Shown here: positions 39,701-44,733 of the stretch, in pieces
Layout: every line of letters starts with the position of its first letter
Position numbering within the stretch: the stretch's first letter is position 1
DNA from: an uncultured Methylococcales bacterium
GTDB taxonomy: Bacteria; Pseudomonadota; Gammaproteobacteria; Methylococcales; Methylomonadaceae
DNA: 44,733 bases
Direction of reading: 5' to 3'
Assembly (NCBI GenBank): GCA_913019935.1
Contig: CAJVZC010000007.1
Location: 1 to 44,733, forward strand
The notes under the pieces: model-generated
Database searches by the model: none
Told to the model about the DNA's origin: nothing
What the model saw: only the letters and a program-made list of their open reading frames with translations
Translations under genes and position numbers: made by a program

Positions 39701-40267
39701 AGTCGCTTAGGCTACCGGATTACCGAACATTTTGTGCATGATTTTTTTGGAAAATTATTTGATAATCCTGTTGTTGTTTTTACCGATGAGATTTTAAAAC
39801 CCGAATTACAAGGCCTTGACGATTATGTGGATGGGATCAATAATATTGTTGAAACACATGAGCGTGTGGCGCAACAATATATTGATGATGGCAGTATTGA
39901 GGATGCTTGTCCTCCTTTAAAAGCATTGTTGACTATTATGGCTACTGGAACCTATGAGGGTAAAACCATTCATGATCCTGAGATTCGTCAACTGTTTACC
40001 AAAGAATACTTGTTAGCTTCTGGTTGGTATCAAGAGCGTCTTGAAGAGAAACAACGCAAGGATATCGTTCTATGGCAACGTCATCTTGAAAGTATTGAAA
40101 AATATGCTGAACAAACCCATGGCTTAAATGGCAGTAATCCGATTAACACCCAAGAGTTGTTATCAATTACCCAAGAAAAGTTAGCCGCTGTGAGTAGTCC
40201 TGACTATTTGACATTTTTACAAGGAACGATTGGTGCTGATCTACTGCGGCCCCCAATGTCTTCTTAA
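36797..40267 (+). CDS. Large conserved-looking protein of unknown function with PEPCK/HPrK-like P-loop
   Basis: An approximately 1156-residue cytosolic protein (no signal or membrane spans). ATG 36797 or 36800 follows a GGGTGA site; a TTG at 36788 is a weaker choice and the numbering below starts there. NYFGYCKKEVKTQ (339-351) and EEEHAGGAL (362-370) form a striking block, and VSGGGKSE at 493-500 looks like the SGxGKS loop of PEP carboxykinases and HPr kinase. SGSSSHTDEYNAW and a Gly-rich SPSTTGAGSEGALTKGP (871-887) are other dense blocks. The Gly-rich and aromatic blocks look enzyme-like. I recognise no named family. It is transcribed away from the TIGR02647/zeta pair and ends in a strong terminator. 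Function is open. Confidence 0.7.
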   Translation: MMDLSQALGISGKESESVLDQEELHEYINLKLASCGQPVYANDDISGISLTTQDMMRNYLEKSRQLASTRYPVDQRIQDFLNDYLSDLNLEQIPQLPTISFELDRHGIARELSITKGEQTFKSDYVTSYKINQGVLHNPASDRRTTKGSFHVASGGLPVAGDKKEVPKETFAWLLKHAIDSTPDLLSIPFCSNQPETAQLFASLLLRPTVCPEVPGFDYKKSMEVRFFAPGSLVSNLDFVESIFGNAGNPALPDNDAALDIKHWSGHTGCVILAPHLVNFTKQELGLPHWNEATERQRRDEMCWQTEDELYNGGQAFKLTARTDQGVIITLIADNYFGYCKKEVKTQITYAANLYGLAEEEHAGGALAFCRRNHGEEYGIGSPTRQSGYDFQNVAMQFGDVIDVLSEGYGIDKRYPQLIYVPQDLRMDLNAQTITWFKGRDKHSIRLQPGFVYMQPNGYKIEMEKHPGVDSWYLVGTDPEGTFCHKPCTVSGGGKSEISKSIEDAILYNPLFVNDLQQDLDSVQEIFDKDYTGRFKSGHEYEDHDPSRMPLSDERSLGSVIKLLSGSSSHTDEYNAWLKSIPPYILALVFVVKRFYRSEWGDDWRQFFSVDTVDGAPAHELRMNYHKILASYLRVGFDQNGGWRTFKLRQDFMAAEKIQMEDDISASVVVPKEIINDFCAQTIPNESVKLIENCEFRLFQRPDDAIIPGYDKQTEFNLAQKGNFLANYEPLVGDSLSEVVSDVIKFTKFTEPMHSLLTDSVKKSDRFVCSSAHPRIVDGAPSKNPRYLETRVDILDPSRKYIAEMGIRLHRKIALDTPICHPVDAVLTGRRNNPREPGIRPLAVYNPIHFQELPELFMDFVSSLTGKSPSTTGAGSEGALTKGPFNALRTTADLNNALVSFIVTGYAGFSSSAGYIGTNMRVDHDVSLLIPEIWTRLSVEERDSEYMIKNQYLESVEDFEYNGEPVLGSRLGYRITEHFVHDFFGKLFDNPVVVFTDEILKPELQGLDDYVDGINNIVETHERVAQQYIDDGSIEDACPPLKALLTIMATGTYEGKTIHDPEIRQLFTKEYLLASGWYQERLEEKQRKDIVLWQRHLESIEKYAEQTHGLNGSNPINTQELLSITQEKLAAVSSPDYLTFLQGTIGADLLRPPMSS

Positions 40268-40281
40268 GCTATTACTCGTTA

Positions 40282-40334
40282 ATTCACACTGTTATTCAAG
40301 GTATTGAATGACAGTGTGAATAGTTACTTTTTTG
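40282..40334 (+). terminator. Strong terminator after the 1159-residue gene
   Basis: ATTCACACTGT (40282-40292) and ACAGTGTGAAT (40311-40321) pair fully; an inner U-G pair and ATTCAA/TTGAAT extend the stem to 18 pairs around a GGTA loop. Six Ts at 40328-40333 follow seven bases later. It should stop transcription before the inositol-phosphatase-like gene. Confidence 0.8.
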
Positions 40335-40355
40335 ATTTAATTGAATGCAGATGAT

Positions 40356-41120
40356 ATGAACTTATCCCCAGAACTCATTGAAAAGGAAATTCGTGAGGCT
40401 GGTGCAATTGCAATGGATTATTTTTCCAATTTAAACGATCTTGCAATTAGTAAAAAAAGCCCACGTGATCTGGTGACAGAAGCTGATGTTGCCGTTGAGT
40501 CCTTTTTACATAAAAAACTGCAACTCCATTATCCTCAATTTGGTTTTTGGGGGGAAGAAAGTGGCAAGAGTAATAATCAATCAAAACGGTGGGTTGTTGA
40601 CCCTATAGATGGAACACATTCCTTTTCTAAAGGGCAGTATTTTTGGGGAATTAGTGTGGCGCTCGAGATTGATGAAGAAATTATTTTTGGTGCCGTGTAT
40701 GCACCTGCTTTAGATGATTATTATATGGCTCAAAAAGGGCTGGGTGCATGGAAAAATAATCAGCCGATCAAGGTCTCTTCCGAGGGGGATTTGGCAAATG
40801 CTATGATCTCAACGGGTTTTGCTTGTTTGAGAGATTACATGGACGATAATAATTTAGATCGGTTTTGCCGTGTTGCACGAGCGACAACGGGGCAAAGACG
40901 CTTTGGTTCAGCAGCACTAGATCTATGTTTAGTAGCGGATGGTCAAGTCGATGCGTTTTGGGAGCAGGCGCTTAATTTATATGATGTGGCGGCAGGCGCT
41001 CTGATTGCACAAGAAGCCGGGGGATCTTTGACTGATTTTAAAGGCCATAAAGGTTTGTTTCCAGAACAAATATTAGTAACAAACGGTAAGCTGTTGGATC
41101 AACTTTTAGTGCTTATGTGA
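40356..41120 (+). CDS. Inositol monophosphatase-family phosphatase (HisN/CysQ-like)
   Basis: A 254-residue Mg2+-dependent phosphatase starting at ATG 40356; a TTG at 40341 would add five residues. Metal ligands: E67/E68 in FWGEESG, D82 and D85 in DPIDGTHSFSKG. The last ligand lies in LYDVAAGALIAQEAGG (aspartate near residue 209); in most relatives this reads W-D-x-A-A, so the Trp is replaced here. Family members act on inositol phosphate, histidinol phosphate, PAP or fructose bisphosphate. Nothing around it settles the substrate, though sequence features near RDYMDDNNLDRF fit the HisN-type branch. It is convergent with rpiA and shares a bidirectional terminator. Confidence 0.85.
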   Translation: MNLSPELIEKEIREAGAIAMDYFSNLNDLAISKKSPRDLVTEADVAVESFLHKKLQLHYPQFGFWGEESGKSNNQSKRWVVDPIDGTHSFSKGQYFWGISVALEIDEEIIFGAVYAPALDDYYMAQKGLGAWKNNQPIKVSSEGDLANAMISTGFACLRDYMDDNNLDRFCRVARATTGQRRFGSAALDLCLVADGQVDAFWEQALNLYDVAAGALIAQEAGGSLTDFKGHKGLFPEQILVTNGKLLDQLLVLM

Positions 41121-41147
41121 TGATTGTGCCCTTGTGGGTATAAGCAG

Positions 41148-41186
41148 AAAAAAAGGCCAGCTAAATAGCGCTGGCCGATAGTTTTT
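41148..41186. terminator. Bidirectional terminator between phosphatase gene and rpiA
   Basis: GGCCAGC (41155-41161) pairs with GCTGGCC (41170-41176). Seven As at 41148-41154 give a T-run for the rpiA transcript, and five Ts at 41182-41186 serve the opposite strand. Both convergent genes end near it. Confidence 0.85.
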
Positions 41187-41204
41187 CATTAACGTGGTTT
41201 CAAA

Positions 41205-41864
41205 TTACATCACTTTAGTTTCATCGTCGTATGCGATTAAAACAACATCAGCCGGTTTAATGGCAAACAATCCAACGGTAATGACACCGGGAATATCGTT
41301 AATTTCTTTTTCCATCGCAACTGGATCGCTGATGTCCAAATTGTGAATGTCGATGATTTGGTTGCCATTATCAGTGATAAAGTTTTCTCGCCATTCTGGT
41401 TGTCCGCCAAATTTTGACATGACTTGTCGAGCGACATAGCTACGTGACATGGGTATAACTTCAATGGGAAGTGGAAAGGCGCCTAAGCTATTAACCATTT
41501 TTGATTCATCCACAATACAAACAAATTGATCGCAAGCATCGGTGATGATTTTCTCGCGGGTCAAGGCGCCACCGCCACCTTTAATGAGTCGTTTAGAGGG
41601 GTCAACTTCGTCTGCACCGTCAATATAGACTTTGACTTCATTAACATCATTAAGATCAAGGACCGGAATTCCAGCATCTTTAAGTCTTTGCGTAGTACCT
41701 TCAGAGCTAGAAACAGCGCCGTCAATATCAATTTTATAATCAACTAAACAATCAATGAAGTGATTAACCGTTGAGCCCGTACCGACGCCAATGACGCGAG
41801 CGCCTTTGATGTAATCAAGTGCAGCCTCAGCTGTTTTACGTTTTTTTTGATCTTGTGGTGTCAT
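41205..41864 (-). CDS. rpiA: Ribose-5-phosphate isomerase A
   Basis: A 219-residue enzyme that interconverts ribose-5-phosphate and ribulose-5-phosphate in the pentose phosphate pathway, also used in the Calvin cycle. [10 protein letters not shown] near residues 27-36, SSEGTTQRL, and [19 protein letters not shown] in the middle contain the catalytic Asp and Glu/Lys residues of RpiA. Length equals E. coli RpiA (219). It comes 60 bases after rpe on the same strand; the pair would act on the same intermediate. A bidirectional terminator lies just downstream. Certain. Confidence 0.97.
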   Translation of the reverse strand: MTPQDQKKRKTAEAALDYIKGARVIGVGTGSTVNHFIDCLVDYKIDIDGAVSSSEGTTQRLKDAGIPVLDLNDVNEVKVYIDGADEVDPSKRLIKGGGGALTREKIITDACDQFVCIVDESKMVNSLGAFPLPIEVIPMSRSYVARQVMSKFGGQPEWRENFITDNGNQIIDIHNLDISDPVAMEKEINDIPGVITVGLFAIKPADVVLIAYDDETKVM

Positions 41865-41924
41865 AACAATACCTAATAAGAATGAGCAATTTAGGCTTTA
41901 AGGAGCCTATATGAAAGAGGCTAA

Positions 41925-42596
41925 TTATTCAGCCTGAGCAAGTTCCGAGCGCATTTGGTCAATAACGTCGCGGTAATTAGGTTTGCCAAAGATAGCAGAA
42001 CCTGCAACAAAAGTATCTGCACCAGCTTCTTTAATTTCACGAATATTGTCAATTTTGACTCCGCCATCAATTTCAAGGCGTATATCATAGCCGCTGTCGT
42101 CGATCATCTTTCTAACTTGACGTAGTTTGTCGAGGGCAGAAGGTAAAAAGGATTGACCGCCAAAACCAGGGTTAACAGACATCAGTAGAATAATATCCAA
42201 CTTATCCATGACATATTCAAGGTGGTGAAGCGGGGTGCCAGGATTGAATACAAGACCTGCTTTACAACCTTCATCATGAATGAGTTGTAGAGTTCGATCA
42301 ATATGAACTGAACCTTCAGGATGGAAGGTAATGATGTCCGCACCGGCTTTAGCAAAGTCAGGAATAATTCGGTCTACCGGGTCGATCATGAGATGAACGT
42401 CGATAGGTGCTGTGACGCCATGTTTTCTTAGCGCATCACACACAAGTGGCCCAATTGTTAAGTTGGGAACAAAGTGATTGTCCATAACGTCAAAATGCAC
42501 GACGTCTGCGCCAGCAGCCAAAACATTATCAACTTCTTCGCCTAAACGTGCGAAATCAGCTGAAAGAATTGAGGGCGCTATCCAGTTCTCAGTCAT
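41925..42596 (-). CDS. rpe: Ribulose-phosphate 3-epimerase
   Basis: A 223-residue TIM-barrel epimerase for ribulose-5-phosphate and xylulose-5-phosphate. I chose ATG 42594-42596, which follows AAGGAA by six bases and gives the family length; an upstream ATG at 42626 adds ten residues. [17 protein letters not shown] at the N-terminus, [28 protein letters not shown]-type [13 protein letters not shown], and LEIDGGVK carry the catalytic aspartates, histidines and phosphate site. It is upstream of rpiA in the same direction. Certain. Confidence 0.96.
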   Translation of the reverse strand: MTENWIAPSILSADFARLGEEVDNVLAAGADVVHFDVMDNHFVPNLTIGPLVCDALRKHGVTAPIDVHLMIDPVDRIIPDFAKAGADIITFHPEGSVHIDRTLQLIHDEGCKAGLVFNPGTPLHHLEYVMDKLDIILLMSVNPGFGGQSFLPSALDKLRQVRKMIDDSGYDIRLEIDGGVKIDNIREIKEAGADTFVAGSAIFGKPNYRDVIDQMRSELAQAE

Positions 42597-42724
42597 TTTA
42601 AATTCCTTATAAATAAAACTTTGCATTATAACGTTTTTCAGTGCTTTTGTGGATAATGACCGTTGGATAATCTTTATTTGCTTGAAATAACAATTTATAA
42701 TGGTTAGCTAAGTGGATCAAATCG

Positions 42725-42738
42725 ATTGTATATACAAT
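42725..42738. promoter_or_regulatory. 14-bp perfect palindrome, candidate operator
   Basis: ATTGTATATACAAT reads the same on both strands and ends 15 bases before the ATG of the thioredoxin-fold gene. GntR-type regulators bind similar TTGTATACAA-like sites, but a palindrome of As and Ts can arise by chance. A weak TATAAT at 42696-42701 lies upstream. Confidence 0.35.
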
Positions 42739-42753
42739 AACGGCTAAATCAAG

Positions 42754-43311
42754 ATGGCAGCAACCAATTCAATAATGATGCCTTTAGGCACTAGCGCACC
42801 GGATTTCAAATTGTTGGATACGGTGACCGATTCTGTGATGAATTTGGATGAATTGAAAGGGCGTCAAGGTACATTGATTATGTTTATTTGTAATCATTGC
42901 CCTTATGTTATCCATATCAAGTCACAATTAATTGCTTTAGCTAACGAATATAGAGCGGAAGGGATTAATTCAGTGGCAATAAGTTCAAATGATAGTGTTC
43001 AATACCCGCAGGATGCGCCTGATAAAATGGCAGCATTAATGGCCGATTGGGGTTTTCCTTTTGACGCGTACTTGTTTGATGAATCACAATCAGTGGCTCG
43101 TCGTTATCAAGCGGCTTGCACGCCCGATTTTTATTTGTTTGATGATTCTTTGCGCTGTATTTATCGTGGTCGGCTTGATGGGTCCACACCCAAAAACAGT
43201 ATTCCTGTAACGGGAGTAGATTTGCGTAATGCGCTAAACGATTGTGTTGCTGGCAATACGGTTAGTGAAGAACAAATTCCAAGTATCGGTTGTAATATTA
43301 AATGGAAATAG
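42754..43311 (+). CDS. Thioredoxin-fold (AhpC/TSA-like) redox protein
   Basis: A 185-residue thioredoxin-like protein. The likely redox motif is C46-N-H-C49 in FICNHCPYVIH, and the segment NSVAISSNDSVQYPQDAP is typical of this subgroup of peroxiredoxin-like proteins that occur in many bacteria. ACTPDFYLFD holds the cis-proline site, preceded by Thr. No signal peptide is visible, so it should be cytosolic. Physiological partner is not known. It is divergent from rpe. It precedes the LeuB-like gene by 128 bases. Confidence 0.88.
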   Translation: MAATNSIMMPLGTSAPDFKLLDTVTDSVMNLDELKGRQGTLIMFICNHCPYVIHIKSQLIALANEYRAEGINSVAISSNDSVQYPQDAPDKMAALMADWGFPFDAYLFDESQSVARRYQAACTPDFYLFDDSLRCIYRGRLDGSTPKNSIPVTGVDLRNALNDCVAGNTVSEEQIPSIGCNIKWK

Positions 43312-43439
43312 TGCGTTTTCTTAGACATTAATTCTTTTTCAATCAGATCACAGGGCATCATCACTTATTGCCTGTATGTATCTATAAGTAGTTTTTTTAT
43401 GGCTGAATGTTGGCCACTCACTAAAATTTAAGGTAAAAA

Positions 43440-44549
43440 ATGAAAAGTTATTCAATTGCTGTGCTTGCCGGTGATGGTATCGGTCCCGAAATAACCCGTG
43501 AAGCCATTAAGGTGCTCGAACTTATCGAAGAGCGTAATGACGTAAAGTTTGAATTATTACCTGCGGCTTTTGGTGCCTGTGCTTACTTTGAGTCTGGTGA
43601 TGCGTTTCCACAAGCTACAATTGATATTTGCGATCAAGCTGATGCCATTTTAAAAGGGCCCATTGGTTTAAATCATGAAGACTCTAAGCGTATTCCCATC
43701 GACAAGCAACCCGAGCGAGGTGCGTTACTGCCTTTGCGTCGACGTTATAATACTTATGCCAATTTTCGTCCGGTTTCTTTGCCCAAAGAATTAGCGCATT
43801 TTTCACCATTAAAGCCGGAGATCATTGGTGATGGTATAGATTTAGTAATGGTGCGTGAATTGGTCGGCGGGCTTTATTTTGGTGAAAAAATAGCCGGTGT
43901 GAATGATGAGGGTTTACGTTATGTGAAGGAGTCGTTGGAATATGATGAAAATCAAATTCAACAAATTATGCATCAAGCCTTTAAGTTGGCCAGTAAACGT
44001 AAAAAGGTCCTGCATAATATTCATAAAAGTAATGTATTGAAATCGAGTGTTTTGTGGAATGAAGTGTTGGCCGAAGTTGCAGTGGATTATCCCGAGGTAG
44101 AAGTTATTCATATTTTGGTGGATGCGGCAGCAACATTGCTTTGTTTAAACCCGACGCAATTTGATGTCATGGTGATGGAAAATATGTTTGGTGATATCTT
44201 GAGTGATCAAGGCGGTGGTATTTTAGGCTCTCTCGGGTTGATGCCATCAGCTTGTTTAGGGGATGAAAAAGCTTATTATGAGCCTTCTCACGGCTCAGCA
44301 CCTGATATTGCAGGTAAGAATATCGCCAACCCTTATTCGATGATCGGGTCAGTCGCAATGATGTTAGAAAATAGCTTTGCGATGGAGGAAGAAGCTAAAA
44401 ATGTTTGGGCCGCGATGCAAGGTGTTTTTGCAGACGGCTATTCGACGGCTGATTTATCAAAACCGGGTTCAGGTGTGCAAATGATTGGTACTGATGAATT
44501 TGGTGATAAAGTGGTAGAAAAATTACGCGCCATGCCGGTTATCAGTTAA
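43440..44549 (+). CDS. Isopropylmalate/isocitrate dehydrogenase-family protein (LeuB-like)
   Basis: A 369-residue NAD(P)-dependent beta-hydroxyacid oxidative decarboxylase. Family motifs: AVLAGDGIGPE at residues 7-17, KQPERGALLPLRRRYNTYANFRP (substrate arginines, about 91-113 in all), VRELVGGLYFG, NMFGDILSDQGGG, and YEPSHGSAPDIAGKNIANP. LLPLR and SSVLWNEV suit LeuB rather than isocitrate dehydrogenase, but the segment before it (PIGLNHEDSKRIP) differs from typical LeuB. leuC and leuD are not in the window. So it could be LeuB in leucine synthesis, or a tartrate or methylmalate-type relative. Good family call. Confidence 0.8.
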   Translation: MKSYSIAVLAGDGIGPEITREAIKVLELIEERNDVKFELLPAAFGACAYFESGDAFPQATIDICDQADAILKGPIGLNHEDSKRIPIDKQPERGALLPLRRRYNTYANFRPVSLPKELAHFSPLKPEIIGDGIDLVMVRELVGGLYFGEKIAGVNDEGLRYVKESLEYDENQIQQIMHQAFKLASKRKKVLHNIHKSNVLKSSVLWNEVLAEVAVDYPEVEVIHILVDAAATLLCLNPTQFDVMVMENMFGDILSDQGGGILGSLGLMPSACLGDEKAYYEPSHGSAPDIAGKNIANPYSMIGSVAMMLENSFAMEEEAKNVWAAMQGVFADGYSTADLSKPGSGVQMIGTDEFGDKVVEKLRAMPVIS

Positions 44550-44576
44550 GACAACATTTTACAACAATGCCTTGTT

Positions 44577-44594
44577 GAGCGCATTTTAGCGCTC
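44577..44594. terminator. Hairpin between convergent genes
   Basis: GAGCGC (44577-44582) and GCGCTC (44589-44594) with a six-base loop, 27 bases after the LeuB-like stop. T-runs are weak on both sides, so it is only a probable terminator. Confidence 0.5.
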
Positions 44595-44642
44595 TTAAGG
44601 TGTTGTCGTGTTATAACCTAACTTTTTCAGGGTGCAGGGAAT

Positions 44643-44733
44643 CTAAGCGGAGTTAAGCTCTTGCAGATGAATATTGATAATTTTTAAGGTAGCCAGAACT
44701 GAGGCAAAGACTTGATTGGCATGAACGCCGCGC
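44643..44733 (-). CDS. Unidentified protein, C-terminal end only
   Basis: The last 29 residues of a minus-strand frame that runs off the right edge and stops at 44643-44645 (TAG). The peptide RGVHANQVFASVLA and then KIINIHLQELNSA looks like coding sequence with a helix at its end. Too short for me to name. Convergent with the LeuB-like gene, with a hairpin between. Confidence 0.5.
   Translation of the reverse strand, partial: RGVHANQVFASVLATLKIINIHLQELNSA

Overview
The window looks like ordinary chromosome of a moderately AT-rich gammaproteobacterium, with one unusual accessory-looking segment. Gene order supports this. clpS-clpA-infA-aat-trxB-ftsK, nudJ-mnmA-purB, queG/nnr-tsaE-amiB and lpxH-ppi-cysS are all neighbourhoods known from Gammaproteobacteria such as E. 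coli, though here they are packed together and partly rearranged. BamC, LpxH, CysZ and a periplasmic-type amidase indicate a Gram-negative outer membrane. I cannot fix the genus. Housekeeping sugar-phosphate genes (fsa, rpe, rpiA) and a cyclodeaminase/cyclohydrolase-like folate gene would suit an autotroph, methylotroph or hydrocarbon degrader, but this is only a guess.

Layout. 1-3582: minus-strand methylthioadenosine salvage genes (mtnP, mtnA), then a formyltransferase-family gene and a radical SAM gene cut by the left edge. 3855-7864: CysZ-like permease, a lipoprotein, tRNA methylthiotransferase MtaB and a nucleoside-recognition membrane protein. 7920-10891: nudJ-mnmA-purB without the hflD found there in E. 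coli. 11003-16348: N-degron proteolysis genes (clpS, clpA, bpt, aat) around infA, then trxB. 16559-23405: ftsK, queG, nnr, tsaE, amiB-like amidase. 23408-26932: lpxH, a cyclophilin, cysS and a folate cyclodeaminase-like gene. 26995-27340: a promoter, three tRNA genes (Pro-TGG, Arg-TCT, His-GTG) and a T-run. 27956-32228: an RNA-remodelling group of two DEAD-box helicases (RhlE-like, DbpA), an RRM protein and two cold-shock proteins, with a long csp leader and several strong hairpins. 32259-33999: fsa, a BamC-like lipoprotein and a small membrane protein. 34015-40267: the segment I find most interesting, a 730-residue P-loop/zeta-toxin-like protein with a degenerate Fic-like motif, a small TIGR02647-type protein, and, divergently, a 1159-residue protein of unknown function with a PEPCK/HPrK-style P-loop. 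40356-44733: an inositol-monophosphatase-family gene, rpiA, rpe, a thioredoxin-fold protein, a LeuB-like dehydrogenase and the tail of an unidentified gene at the right edge.

No insertion sequence, integrase, CRISPR array or rRNA was seen. The longest gene-free stretch apart from the tRNA region is 29999-30411, between the two divergent csp genes; it holds a consensus-like promoter and a roughly 150-nt leader for the rightward csp gene. Functional assignments rest on recognised motifs and gene order read by eye; no database search was possible.
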